Shown piece after piece: positions 34,171 to 43,259 of a stretch of 64,000 nt of DNA (position 1 is its first letter; every line of letters starts with the position of its first letter). The notes under the pieces were generated by a model. It was not told the DNA's origin. It did no database searches and was given only the letters and a program-made list of their open reading frames with translations. The position numbers were made by a program, and so were the translations under genes. The stretch is from Candidatus Obscuribacter phosphatis (lineage in GTDB: Bacteria; Cyanobacteriota; Vampirovibrionia; Obscuribacterales; Obscuribacteraceae), in NCBI GenBank assembly GCA_001899315.1, contig MOYA01000002.1, positions 145,966 through 209,965 of the forward strand. Direction: 5' to 3'.

Positions 34171-35439
34171 ATTCCAGCTCATAAACTGCGGAGCCCAGAG
34201 TGGAGACCCGCTTTCTGCATCGTAGTTTTCGTAGAGAGTGCCGTGCTTTTCAATTGATTCGGCTAGGCATTTGACTATTCGGGACGCTAGTTCTCGCGCC
34301 TGCCCTTCATAACCATAACCAAGCAAAGCCTTGACCGCAAGTGCGTTAGGTAAAACCCACATGGGGCCTTGCCAGTTTGAGACGATGGCGCGGCCGTAAA
34401 GACCGCGGCGCTGTTGATTGGCTAAGGGCTCAGAGACCGCATGAGAAGCCAGTCCGCAGGGTCTGAGAAAGTGCTGGGGATTGAGCATGGTGTTTTCGAT
34501 TATTTGTCTGCCGTGCTCTTTGGATGCTATGCCAAACAGAACAGGAGCCAGCCCTGTCCAGCTCTTTAGTTCAAGTTGTTCGTCTTTGTGGCGGTTGCAA
34601 TAGATAGAAAGTTTGTCGTTGAACATCAGTGTTTCTATGCTATCTGTCAATGCTCTAGACTTGTCTTGCCAAACTTTGCCGGCGTCACTATTGGCGGTGC
34701 TTTTGTGCAACTCTCCCAGGACCTGAAATTCCACAGCCAGATAGGTGGAAAGATCGCAGGCCTCAATTTCTCCGTCTATAAATCGGCAAAAAGAGTCATC
34801 TTCATCTTTGGCGGCTTCTCGCGGGGCGATTAGGGCTAGGTTGTCGTCGACACCGCTTTCTAGGACATTGCGCCAGCGGTAGAGATTGTTTTTGCTTTTG
34901 CGCTTCTTTTCAAAATAGGAAAGAAAACTTGCCAGTTTTTTAAGTACTAAGGGGTCAGGGGTGGCCTTGCTTACTTGGATGTAATGCTTGTAGGTGCCGG
35001 TTAGAAATGGTTTGCATTGATCGCCTGCGTCCCAGATGCGTCCGGGTGAGACGGTGCGCGGAATATAGCCTTCTTCATCGATGAGAGCTAGAAAGTTTGA
35101 TACTACATCTAGTGCTAGCCCGGGGGCGCCAATCTCTTCGGCTTTGGAAGCAAAGAAGCAGGCGTCCCAGTCGTACATTTGCAGATAGTGACCACTTAGT
35201 GAGCGATCTGCTATTTCACTTTGGTCATCTGCGCCTGCTTTTACACCATAGGAAGGCGTGACGAAGCTAAATGAGAGTAGTTTATCGCCTTGCGTTTTCC
35301 CTGAGTCTAAAGGCTCAGTCGGACTGGCGCTAAATTGATTTTCTTTGTGTATACAGAGCGGGGCTTGTTCGCGCAAAAATTTACCCACTAGTAAAATATC
35401 GGCTTTGGAAGCCACTTTTGCTATGTTTTGATTTGACAT
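34132..35439 (-). CDS. GH63/GH37-like glycosidase (trehalase or mannosylglycerate-hydrolase type)
   Basis: A 435-aa protein without signal peptide, an (alpha/alpha)6-barrel glycosidase. It shows YLQMYDWDACFFA, GYIPRTVSPGRIWDAGDQ, the ESGVDDN segment near residue 195 that carries the family's acid Asp, SNWQGPMWVLPNALAV, and LYENYDAESGSPLWAPQFMSW near the C-terminus with the base Glu. Relatives hydrolyse trehalose, mannosylglycerate or glucosylglycerate. Its position near GT20 and OtsB-like genes suggests turnover of the solute made there (inference). The ATG at 35439 is preferred; a TTG lies 9 bp upstream. Confidence 0.82.
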   Translation of the reverse strand: MSNQNIAKVASKADILLVGKFLREQAPLCIHKENQFSASPTEPLDSGKTQGDKLLSFSFVTPSYGVKAGADDQSEIADRSLSGHYLQMYDWDACFFASKAEEIGAPGLALDVVSNFLALIDEEGYIPRTVSPGRIWDAGDQCKPFLTGTYKHYIQVSKATPDPLVLKKLASFLSYFEKKRKSKNNLYRWRNVLESGVDDNLALIAPREAAKDEDDSFCRFIDGEIEACDLSTYLAVEFQVLGELHKSTANSDAGKVWQDKSRALTDSIETLMFNDKLSIYCNRHKDEQLELKSWTGLAPVLFGIASKEHGRQIIENTMLNPQHFLRPCGLASHAVSEPLANQQRRGLYGRAIVSNWQGPMWVLPNALAVKALLGYGYEGQARELASRIVKCLAESIEKHGTLYENYDAESGSPLWAPQFMSWNILALDLVHLLLH

Positions 35440-35556
35440 TTCTTCCAATTAAGTGAGATTCGCAACGGTTCAGGTGTTGGTGGTTGCTGTTCTAACAGAG
35501 CCTTTGGCGATGCTTCGAAGAACTGCTGCGTTGCGAATCTCTGTTTCCATTCAACA

Positions 35557-36942
35557 CTAGGACCCTTTCTTCATTCTTTCAAAAGTGACGCGAACGAGAG
35601 TTCCGCCAGCTGAGCCTTCTTCCAATGTGATGGTGGCATTGTGAGCGAGAGCGATCTCTTTCACTATGGAAAGACCCAGTCCACTGCCCGAAGCTTCATT
35701 ACCTAGTATGCGATAAAAGCGCTCAAAAACTCGCTCTCTTTCTTCTATAGGAATGCCGGGACCATTGTCTTCAACTAATAAGGTGACCGCTTCATTAGCT
35801 GTAACACTAACCGATACTTTTCCACCCTTTTGTGTGTAGTGCACAGCGTTTTCCACCAGGTTAACCACCATGTCCATTAGTCCGGTTTCGTTGCCGTTGA
35901 TCAGAGCTTGATCGCTGCTGTTTTTGAAAGAGAGGTCAATATCTTTTTCAAGAGCTTCGGCAACTAGGTCTGAAGTTGCTCGCGATGCTATTTCGTTGAG
36001 GTCGAGCAGGGTTTTGTTTGTAGTGACAAAATTGGGCTCGACTTTTGCCAGTGAAAGCATTTTGTTCACCAAGTTAGTGAGACGGTCGCAGCCTGAATTG
36101 AGCTGACTCATTATCGGACTGACTTTCTCATCTTTGATTATTCTTTCCGCCAAGCCGACATAGGTTTTGAGACCGGCTATAGGTGTGCGAAACTGGTGAG
36201 CGGCGTTGGCGACAAAGCGTTCTTGGCTTTCGATATCTTTTTTGAGACGATCAAGTAAATCGTTGATGGCAATTACTAGAGGATAAACTTCTTCTGGAAC
36301 ATTACTGGTTTCGACCGGCTTCAAATCTAGTTTTGAACGTTTGCTCAGGGCTCTTTCCAGGCGCCTCAGTGGTGTCAGACCTTTCGATACCCCGGCCGAA
36401 ACTGCAGCTGCTCCGAGCAAAATCAAGGCAATTTGGGGAATGACTATGGCGGAGAGAATGCGATTGGTGAGAGCGCTGCGGGCATTTAAGGTCTCGGCTA
36501 CTTGGACGAGCACCGGGCGATCGTAGGCATAGGGCGGAATCACTCTGATGCGGGCGATTCTGATTTTTTTTGAGTCGAGTTCGGCATATTTAAATACCGG
36601 TGTATCAGAATGCAGATTGCGCACCGGCTTTGGCAAAATGGCATCACCGGCGATTCTTGTGCCATCTAAGCTGACCACCTGGTAGTAGAGTTTATCGTCT
36701 GTATTGTGTCTCAGCACTGCCTGCGCGGCTGGCGGCAGGTCTAGCCAGACCTTGACGCCGTCAAAGCGCAGTCTGGCTGCCACAGCTGCCGCGGTGTTGG
36801 CCAGTTGTCCGTCATAGGCATCATTAGCAAAGCCGGCCGCCATGTTGTATGCCATGGCCGAGGTAATCAAGCAGAGTCCACAGAGTGGGATAAGCAGCCA
36901 GGACAATAATTGTTTTTGTATCGATCTATTCTGACTTTTCAA
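35557..36942 (-). CDS. Sensor histidine kinase (EnvZ/QseC-like)
   Basis: A 461-aa inner-membrane kinase. TM1 at about 12-34 and TM2 at about 165-190 enclose a periplasmic sensor domain. HAMP follows, then the HisKA dimerisation helix with phospho-accepting His near residue 250 (ANAAHQFRTPIAGL). The ATPase domain has the N box (MVNLVENAVHYT), G1 (LLVEDNGPGIP), F box (FERFYRI) and G2 (GSGLGLSIVKEI). The sensor resembles the 2CSK_N class. It overlaps the response-regulator gene by 17 bp. Signal unknown. Confidence 0.95.
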   Translation of the reverse strand: MKSQNRSIQKQLLSWLLIPLCGLCLITSAMAYNMAAGFANDAYDGQLANTAAAVAARLRFDGVKVWLDLPPAAQAVLRHNTDDKLYYQVVSLDGTRIAGDAILPKPVRNLHSDTPVFKYAELDSKKIRIARIRVIPPYAYDRPVLVQVAETLNARSALTNRILSAIVIPQIALILLGAAAVSAGVSKGLTPLRRLERALSKRSKLDLKPVETSNVPEEVYPLVIAINDLLDRLKKDIESQERFVANAAHQFRTPIAGLKTYVGLAERIIKDEKVSPIMSQLNSGCDRLTNLVNKMLSLAKVEPNFVTTNKTLLDLNEIASRATSDLVAEALEKDIDLSFKNSSDQALINGNETGLMDMVVNLVENAVHYTQKGGKVSVSVTANEAVTLLVEDNGPGIPIEERERVFERFYRILGNEASGSGLGLSIVKEIALAHNATITLEEGSAGGTLVRVTFERMKKGS

Positions 36943-37594
36943 GCAGGTAGCCGAGTCCCCTCAGTGTACGAATCGCTACTTGGCTATTTTCCAGCTTTTT
37001 GCGCAGTCTGTGCATAGCAATGTCGATCGCATTGAACGAAACTTCAGTATCCCATGAAGAGAGCCTTTCAGTAATATGTTGCTTGCTGACAACACGACCC
37101 ATGCGCTGCAGCATTATCTCTAGAATGGCTAATTCGCGCGCTGATAACTCTAGAGTTTTGCCTTCCACCGCCACCGAGCGCGTGCTGGTATCGTAGGTGA
37201 GCAGTCCACAGCTGACTTCGTTGCGATTATCCCAGTTGTCTTTGCGCAAGAGGGCGCGAATACGAGCCTCTAATTCGGGCAGCTGAAAAGGCTTGCTCAT
37301 ATAATCGTTGGCGCCATAATCGAGTCCTTTGACTCGATCGTCGAGACCGTCGCGGGCTGTAAGAATAAGAACCGGCATGGTCATGCCCCGACCTCTAAGA
37401 TTTTTGAGCACGGTCAAGCCATCCACGCGGGGCAAGCCCAAATCTAAGATAATCAGATCGTAGTTAGCCAGTTTTACGGCAGACTCAGCATCGTCGCCGG
37501 TGTTGACTAGATCTACTGTGTAGCCGCTGTTTTTGAGCACTTCACTCAAGCCCATGGCCAGGAAACGATCATCTTCTGCAATTAGAATTCGCAT
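36926..37594 (-). CDS. OmpR-family response regulator
   Basis: A 222-aa regulator. The receiver domain (1-115) has the acidic pair EDD at 7-9, phospho-acceptor Asp in LIILDLGLPRVDG (about residue 51), the conserved LTARDGLDDRVKGLDYGANDY stretch in parts, and Lys in MSKPF. The DNA-binding winged helix (about 125-220) carries LSARELAILEIMLQRMGRVVSK and a final VRTLRGLGYLLE-like wing. AAAAGGG lies 7-8 nt before the ATG. Immediately upstream is a (TTAC)12(TTTC)4 microsatellite, which may tune expression. It is cotranscribed with the kinase. Confidence 0.95.
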   Translation of the reverse strand: MRILIAEDDRFLAMGLSEVLKNSGYTVDLVNTGDDAESAVKLANYDLIILDLGLPRVDGLTVLKNLRGRGMTMPVLILTARDGLDDRVKGLDYGANDYMSKPFQLPELEARIRALLRKDNWDNRNEVSCGLLTYDTSTRSVAVEGKTLELSARELAILEIMLQRMGRVVSKQHITERLSSWDTEVSFNAIDIAMHRLRKKLENSQVAIRTLRGLGYLLEKSE

Positions 37595-37994
<400 letters not shown>

Positions 37995-39470
37995 ATGATG
38001 AATATTTTGTCGTACCGCGGCCCTGGAGCCGGCGGTGGAGTTTCGTCTGCGCTTACGCGTTTAATGAATCAGCTGAGCGGATTTGGTTCTGGTTGTTTGG
38101 AGCGGTCTGACTTTGCCCAAGGGCAATTAGGTATTTCGCGCAAAGGGAAGCAGTTGCGCTGGTGGCGTCTTGAGGGAAGCGCCATCACAGATTGCGTCGA
38201 CAGCGAATTTATCAGTCTTCCGGGCGCTGAGGTCATTGACGGGCACTATCGTTATTGCAATGAGTTTCTTTGGCCAATCTTGCATGACATGCCTCAATAT
38301 GCACGCTATAGCGACGTCGATCATGCTTTCTATGCAGAATTCAATCAGCAGTTTGCCCAGGCGCTCAAAAGAGCAAGAAGGCAAAGCTTTGTAGAGCGCT
38401 CCTCGCGCTCTTATTTTGTGCACGATTATCAATTGGCCTTAATGCCTTCTCTGCTGAGAAAAGCCAGACTTTCTGCTTTACAGATTTCGGTATTCTGGCA
38501 TATTCCTTGGCCTAAGGTAGTTGAAGATAGGCATAAGCAGGCAATTGGCGAACTTGCTCAATGCATGGTTGCCAGTGACGTAATTGGTTTTCATACTTTT
38601 GAGTATGCTTTCAACTTTCTAAACTTTGTTGAAGAGCTTTTACCTGATGTCGAACTTGACCGCCGCTCTCTTTCGCTGAGGTTGGCCGGCGGCCGCTTAG
38701 TGCGGCTCAAGGTTATGCCCTTGGGACTCGATTTGGATTTTTGGCAAAAGGCACCGCATAACTACTCTAAAGAGAGTATGGCTAGTAAATTTGGACGTTA
38801 TGTTCTATCTGTCGACCGCTGCGACTATACCAAGGGCGTTTTGCCGAGATTGGCAGCCATAGACAATTTCTTCCAGCGCTGGCCTGAGCAGAGGGGGAAG
38901 CTGACCTTTGTGCAGATTTGCCAGAGAACCAGGGATGGTTTGCCTTCGTTTGATGACTATTACGCAAGATGCGTCAGCCAGGCTGAAGATTTGAATAGTC
39001 GCCATGGTGACGAGTCTTGGCGTCCTCTGATCTGGATGAAAGATACCGTCAGTCAAGAAAGTCTAATTGACTTGTATCGCAATGCATCGGCGATGCTGAT
39101 TAATCCTATAAGAGACGGTCTCAATCTCACGGCTAAAGAGTTTGCTTTAAGCTGTGCCGATTTGAGTTCGCCCGGGGCTTTGTTGCTCTCAAAGGGGGCA
39201 GGCGTTTTCCATGAGATCGGAAAGTATGCCAAGGAAGTTGAGCCTGATAATCGGGAGCAAATGTCGTTGGCGATCAGAGAGGCTTTGCATATGCCTGAAT
39301 CGATAAGAAAAGAGGCAATTAGTTTGATGAGAAGAAAGCTTGACGAGAATACTCTAGGAGATTGGTGGCAGGCTTTCACGTTTGCAGAAGTAGCTTGTGG
39401 TGAGCCTCTAGATTTTGAGAAAGAGCTGCAGTTGTTTGCGTCGAACAAGTTGGAGGCTATTGGCTTTTAA
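37995..39470 (+). CDS. otsA: GT20 synthase (trehalose-6-phosphate synthase-like)
   Basis: A 491-aa cytoplasmic glycosyltransferase of family GT20, which joins a nucleotide-activated glucose to a sugar phosphate. It shows YFVHDYQLALMPSLLRK, the SVFWHIPWPKV segment, VLSVDRCDYTKGVLPRL, and NPIRDGLNLTAKEFALS near residue 375, the motifs of OtsA and GgpS. The choice between trehalose-6-phosphate and glucosylglycerol-phosphate synthesis is not certain; an OtsB-like phosphatase downstream favours trehalose. The N-terminus is atypical (Gly-rich RGPGAGGGVSS). A strong GAGGAGAG precedes two consecutive ATGs. The next gene starts 3 bp after its stop. Confidence 0.85.
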   Translation: MMNILSYRGPGAGGGVSSALTRLMNQLSGFGSGCLERSDFAQGQLGISRKGKQLRWWRLEGSAITDCVDSEFISLPGAEVIDGHYRYCNEFLWPILHDMPQYARYSDVDHAFYAEFNQQFAQALKRARRQSFVERSSRSYFVHDYQLALMPSLLRKARLSALQISVFWHIPWPKVVEDRHKQAIGELAQCMVASDVIGFHTFEYAFNFLNFVEELLPDVELDRRSLSLRLAGGRLVRLKVMPLGLDLDFWQKAPHNYSKESMASKFGRYVLSVDRCDYTKGVLPRLAAIDNFFQRWPEQRGKLTFVQICQRTRDGLPSFDDYYARCVSQAEDLNSRHGDESWRPLIWMKDTVSQESLIDLYRNASAMLINPIRDGLNLTAKEFALSCADLSSPGALLLSKGAGVFHEIGKYAKEVEPDNREQMSLAIREALHMPESIRKEAISLMRRKLDENTLGDWWQAFTFAEVACGEPLDFEKELQLFASNKLEAIGF

Positions 39471-39473
39471 TAT

Positions 39474-41657
39474 ATGACCGAGAAGAAGTATGTTGTGGAT
39501 AGCCGTCCCTTGTGTCAAGGCATGCGCTTTGTTTTGACTGATGCCGCTCATCCAAGACATGTTTTGAAGCATGGCAATCATTTCTTGGTTCTGGACGCAT
39601 CGGGCTTGATACCGGCTTGCAATACACTAGGCTATGGCTATTATCGAGACGATACCCGTTATCTCAGTCAGTGGGAGATGTATGTCGATGAGGTGCCGCT
39701 TTCTCTGCTTTCGAGCCGTTCTGATGAAGGTTTTGCCGGTACCTTTTTCTACACTAATGCGCAGACCAGCATCTTGCAACAGCAGAAACTGACCGTCCTT
39801 AGAGAGCTGGTTTTGTCTGATTCGGTGCTGGAGAAAATAACTATTGAGAATTTTCATCCTACAGCTGTCGAGTTTGACCTGGCCTTGCTTTTTCAGTCTG
39901 ACTTTGCCGACATGTTTGAAGTGAGAGGGCTGAACTTGCCTGAGCGTGGGGAGAGAATGCTGCCGGTTGGTGATGCCGCCGACGGCAAGCTCTGTCTCGC
40001 TTACCGATGTCTTGACGGCGTTATGTTTGAGACGACTGTCGAATGTCTCTCTGTTCGCCCAAATAGCATCAGAGACGGACGCCTTACTTTTAGAGTGAGC
40101 TTGTTGCCCAGGCAAAGTCAAACTATTTTGATTAGGGTGACGACCGGCAGCGGGGGAGTCTGCGCGGGCGGTGACGGCGATTTGGATTTCGCGACCACTC
40201 TCAAGAGAGTGCAAAGCGGATTTGAAGACTTTAGGTCTGATTTGACCATGCTAGAAACATCGCAAGAGCTTTTCAATTTGTCTGTCAATCGTTCGTTGAA
40301 AGATCTCTATATCTTGCGGCAGTCAACCCCTCGTGGTATCGGTATTGGTGCCGGTGTGCCCTGGTATTGTGCTGTATTTGGGCGTGATTCGGCAATTACA
40401 AGCTTGCAACTTTTGCCCTTTGCCCCCATTTTGGCGAAAGAAACTTTATCTGTTTTAGCAGCTTATCAGGGACGTGAAGATAATACTTATAAAGCTGAGC
40501 ATCCCGGGCGCATAATGCATGAGCTGCGACTTGGCGAACTGGCTCGCTTGGGCAAGATTCCCCATGGTCCCTACTACGGCACGGTCGATGCCACCCAATT
40601 ATGGGTCTTGTTGTTGGCAAGGTATTACAAATGGACCGGTGACCTTGACTTTGCCCTTTCGCTTTATCCGGCTTTAAAGGCGGCTCTTGATTGGTTGAAG
40701 TTGTCTTTGATTGAAGACCAAGCGGGACTCGGCGGCTATATCTCTTATTTGCGCGAGAGCCCCCAAGGCTTAGAGAATCAGGGTTGGAAAGATTCGGGCG
40801 ATGCCGTCATGCACAAAGACGGTCGACTGGCTGAACCGCCCATAGCCCTTTGCGAGCCGCAAGGCTATCTCTACCAGGCGCTTACCGAGATAAGCAGTTT
40901 GGTGCGCAAAGTGGAGGGAAGCGGTGCCGCGCAGCAGCTATTGGTTCTAGCCGAAGATCTGAAAGCGCGCTTTGTCAAAGACTTTTGGATGGAAGAGGAA
41001 GGTTTCTTGGCGCTTGGTCTAGATCGGCATGGGAAGCAGTTACAAGTGATTAGCTCGAATCCGGGGCATTGCCTGGCGGGAGGCATTGTCGACCAAGAGC
41101 TGGGCTTGCGTATCGCAGAGCGCATCATGCGAAGCGATCTGCACACCGAATGGGGAATTAGAACTCTGGCCGACAGTGCTTTGTCTTACAATCCAATCAG
41201 CTATCACAACGGTTCTATCTGGCCCCATGATAATTCTATGATTGTGGAAGGGCTTGCCCGTCTAGGAAGGCTCGACTATGTGCATGAGCTTTTGCACGAG
41301 CTTTTTGCCGTAATGCTTTTGCAGCCGGACTATCGCTTGCCTGAGCTCTATTGTGGCTTTGACAAGAGCGAAGCACCGATTAATTATCCTGTTTCTTGCT
41401 CGCCGCAAGCTTGGGCGGCTGGGTCTATCTTTCAGTTGCTGGCTAGTTGTTTGCGTATGGAACCCGATGCTGGGGCTGGCTTTCTGCGCATATCTGAGCC
41501 GGCTTTACCCGCTTGGTTGGAGGAGGTGAACTTGACCAATTTGGCTGTGGGAAAGGCGCGCTTGGATTTGCGCTTTAGCTATAACGCCGGCTCTGGCTCG
41601 ACCTCTTGCCAGGTGCTGCGAAAGCAAGGTGATATCAAAGTGATTATCGAATGTTAG
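39474..41657 (+). CDS. Amylo-alpha-1,6-glucosidase-like (glycogen debranching) enzyme
   Basis: A 727-aa cytoplasmic protein. The N-terminal domain (about 15-230) is of the glycogen-debranching N-terminal type (FLVLDASGLIPACNTLGYGYYRDDTRYLS). A GH15/GH133-like (alpha/alpha)6 catalytic domain spans about 270-650, with GVPWYCAVFGRDSAIT, the GRIMHELRLGE stretch, GTVDATQLWVLLLARYYKWTGD, and SIWPHDNSMIVEGLARLG. Such enzymes remove alpha-1,6 glucosyl branches or act on related glucosides. It starts 3 bp after the GT20 stop and is cotranscribed. The stop codon runs into a 17-bp tandem repeat. Confidence 0.88.
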   Translation: MTEKKYVVDSRPLCQGMRFVLTDAAHPRHVLKHGNHFLVLDASGLIPACNTLGYGYYRDDTRYLSQWEMYVDEVPLSLLSSRSDEGFAGTFFYTNAQTSILQQQKLTVLRELVLSDSVLEKITIENFHPTAVEFDLALLFQSDFADMFEVRGLNLPERGERMLPVGDAADGKLCLAYRCLDGVMFETTVECLSVRPNSIRDGRLTFRVSLLPRQSQTILIRVTTGSGGVCAGGDGDLDFATTLKRVQSGFEDFRSDLTMLETSQELFNLSVNRSLKDLYILRQSTPRGIGIGAGVPWYCAVFGRDSAITSLQLLPFAPILAKETLSVLAAYQGREDNTYKAEHPGRIMHELRLGELARLGKIPHGPYYGTVDATQLWVLLLARYYKWTGDLDFALSLYPALKAALDWLKLSLIEDQAGLGGYISYLRESPQGLENQGWKDSGDAVMHKDGRLAEPPIALCEPQGYLYQALTEISSLVRKVEGSGAAQQLLVLAEDLKARFVKDFWMEEEGFLALGLDRHGKQLQVISSNPGHCLAGGIVDQELGLRIAERIMRSDLHTEWGIRTLADSALSYNPISYHNGSIWPHDNSMIVEGLARLGRLDYVHELLHELFAVMLLQPDYRLPELYCGFDKSEAPINYPVSCSPQAWAAGSIFQLLASCLRMEPDAGAGFLRISEPALPAWLEEVNLTNLAVGKARLDLRFSYNAGSGSTSCQVLRKQGDIKVIIEC

Positions 41658-41738
41658 TAGTTAGGTTGGGTTAGTAGCTAGGTTGAGTTAGTAGCTGGGT
41701 TGAGTTAGTAGCTGGGTTGAGTTAGTAGTTAGGTCGGC
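41654..41738. repeat. 17-bp intergenic tandem repeat, about five copies
   Basis: Units of ttagtagctgggttgag type, repeated five times with few changes. The array begins within the stop codon of the debranching-enzyme gene and ends about 58 bp before the GT4 start. Confidence 0.9.
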
Positions 41739-41796
41739 TGTCTAACTTTGATTTTATGCAGAAGATCACCGTTGACTATTTTGAGCTGGAGGATGT

Positions 41797-43059
41797 ATGA
41801 GAATAGCGCAGCTGGCGCCATTGGCTGAGAGTGTGCCACCGAAAGCTTATGGCGGCACCGAGCTTGTCGTCAGTTTATTGACTGAAGAGCTGGTAAAGAT
41901 GGGGCATCAAGTCACGCTCTTTGCCAGCGGCGATTCGGTTAGCGAGGCTACCCTTGTTTCTGGTTCGCCCTCTGGCTTGCGGCAGCACGAGCCGCGCGGG
42001 CAACGCTGGGCGGCATACGAAATAGAGCAATTATTTAGACTGCGCGAGAGAGCTTTTCAGTTTGACTTAATCCACAATCATATGGGTTATGTTTCTTTGC
42101 CTTTTCTGGCCGATTTAGTCGGGGCTAGCGGTTTTGGCAATGCAAGTGGAGCCAGCATAGTTACCACTTTGCATAATCCTATTAAAGACTACTGCGCCGA
42201 TATTTATCTAAAGTACGGCTATCTCAATTTTGTGGCTATATCTGAGTCTTTCAGAAAGCTCAATTATCCCGAAGAACTTAATTATGTTGGCACTATATAT
42301 AATGGCATAGATTGCAGTCTCTATAAATCTTGTGGAAAAGAGTTCGAGCTAAAAGGTGCAGGGTTTGAGCCGGGGATTGGTGCAGAGTTGGATCTGGGGA
42401 TTCGTGCAGGGTTTGAGCCGGGGCGAGACTTAGAAAGAGTGGGCGCTTTTGATCGAGCTTGCAACGAAAGTGCGAACAAGCGGAATAAGTTTGACGATGG
42501 CTACTTGCTCTTCCTTGGGCGCATTTGTGGTGATAAAGGGGCTTACGAGGCCATAGAGTTTGCTTCTGCAGTTGGCCTGCCTTTAAAGATGGCAGGCAAG
42601 GTGGATAGTGCAGATCAGTCGTATTTCGATGAGCTGATTGGTCCTGTGCTAACTGGGCAAAGAACGGTTTCTTGCCCTGTAGAATATGTCGGCGAGATTG
42701 ATGAAGCAAAAAAGATAGAGCTTCTTGCCGGTGCCAAGGCTGTAATTTATCCTGTCAAGTTTGAAGAGCCATTTGGTTTGGTTATTGCCGAGAGCATGGC
42801 GGCAGGCGTACCGGTTATCGCCATGAGACGAGGCGCCATCCCTGAGCTGATTATTGACGGTGTAACGGGAATAGTAGCGGATAGTCTGGAAGAAATGGTG
42901 CGGCGCTTTCGAGAGCAGTTCAGCTTGCTAGATAGTACTGCTGCACGCTTGCAGTGCCGGCAAAGAGTGGAAGAACGCTTTTCTAGCCGAGCTATGGCTC
43001 TCAGTTATCTGGCTTTGTATGAGCGCTTGAGAAAAGTTCCGGCTACCACCGGCGTTTAA
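41797..43059 (+). CDS. GT4-family glycosyltransferase with a repeat insert
   Basis: A 420-aa GT-B fold enzyme. The N-terminal acceptor domain begins MRIAQLAPLAESVPPKAYGGTE, with the family's glycine loop. The C-terminal nucleotide-sugar domain shows LLFLGRICGDKGAYEAIEFA and the EX7E motif as EEPFGLVIAESMAAG (about 322-336). A hydrophilic insert at about residues 180-215 (KGAGFEPGIGAELDL...AGFEPGRD) separates the domains and is encoded by an internal direct repeat. GGAGG precedes the ATG. The donor and acceptor are unknown; context suggests an alpha-glucan or compatible-solute sugar. Confidence 0.88.
   Translation: MRIAQLAPLAESVPPKAYGGTELVVSLLTEELVKMGHQVTLFASGDSVSEATLVSGSPSGLRQHEPRGQRWAAYEIEQLFRLRERAFQFDLIHNHMGYVSLPFLADLVGASGFGNASGASIVTTLHNPIKDYCADIYLKYGYLNFVAISESFRKLNYPEELNYVGTIYNGIDCSLYKSCGKEFELKGAGFEPGIGAELDLGIRAGFEPGRDLERVGAFDRACNESANKRNKFDDGYLLFLGRICGDKGAYEAIEFASAVGLPLKMAGKVDSADQSYFDELIGPVLTGQRTVSCPVEYVGEIDEAKKIELLAGAKAVIYPVKFEEPFGLVIAESMAAGVPVIAMRRGAIPELIIDGVTGIVADSLEEMVRRFREQFSLLDSTAARLQCRQRVEERFSSRAMALSYLALYERLRKVPATTGV
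42345..42430 (+). repeat. Intragenic direct repeat in the GT4 gene
   Basis: The segment gtgcagggtttgagccgggg occurs twice about 54 nt apart, with a related unit between. The array is in frame and encodes GAGFEPG-type repeats in an interdomain loop. Confidence 0.8.
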
Positions 43060-43110
43060 TTGGTCTGATATGCGTGAGCCGGGGTGCCGGGTGTGAAAGG
43101 CGAGATTTGA

Positions 43111-43230
43111 GATGTGAGAATTGAAATGCGCGATGTGAGATGTGAGATGTGAGATTTCAGATGTGAGAATTGAAATGCGCGATGTGAGATGTGAGATGTG
43201 AGATTTCAGATGCGCTATGTGAGAATTGAG
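43111..43230. repeat. 49-bp tandem repeat, two perfect copies and a partial third
   Basis: Copies at 43111-43159 and 43160-43208 are identical; a diverged partial copy follows to about 43230. Inside each unit a gatgtga heptamer is itself repeated. The array lies between the GT4 and OtsB-like genes and has no spacers. Confidence 0.95.
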
Positions 43231-43247
43231 TTTTGGTCAGTGTCGGC

Positions 43248-43257
43248 GGAGAGAGGG
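43248..43257 (+). promoter_or_regulatory. Shine-Dalgarno deciding the OtsB-like start
   Basis: GGAGAGAGGG immediately before GTG at 43260, with GGAG at 8-nt spacing. It excludes the TTG at 43233. Confidence 0.7.
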
Positions 43258-43259
43258 CG

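Noticed and set aside
43111-43230. Possible CRISPR array
   Set aside because: The 49-bp units are directly adjacent with no variable spacers, and no cas gene is present.
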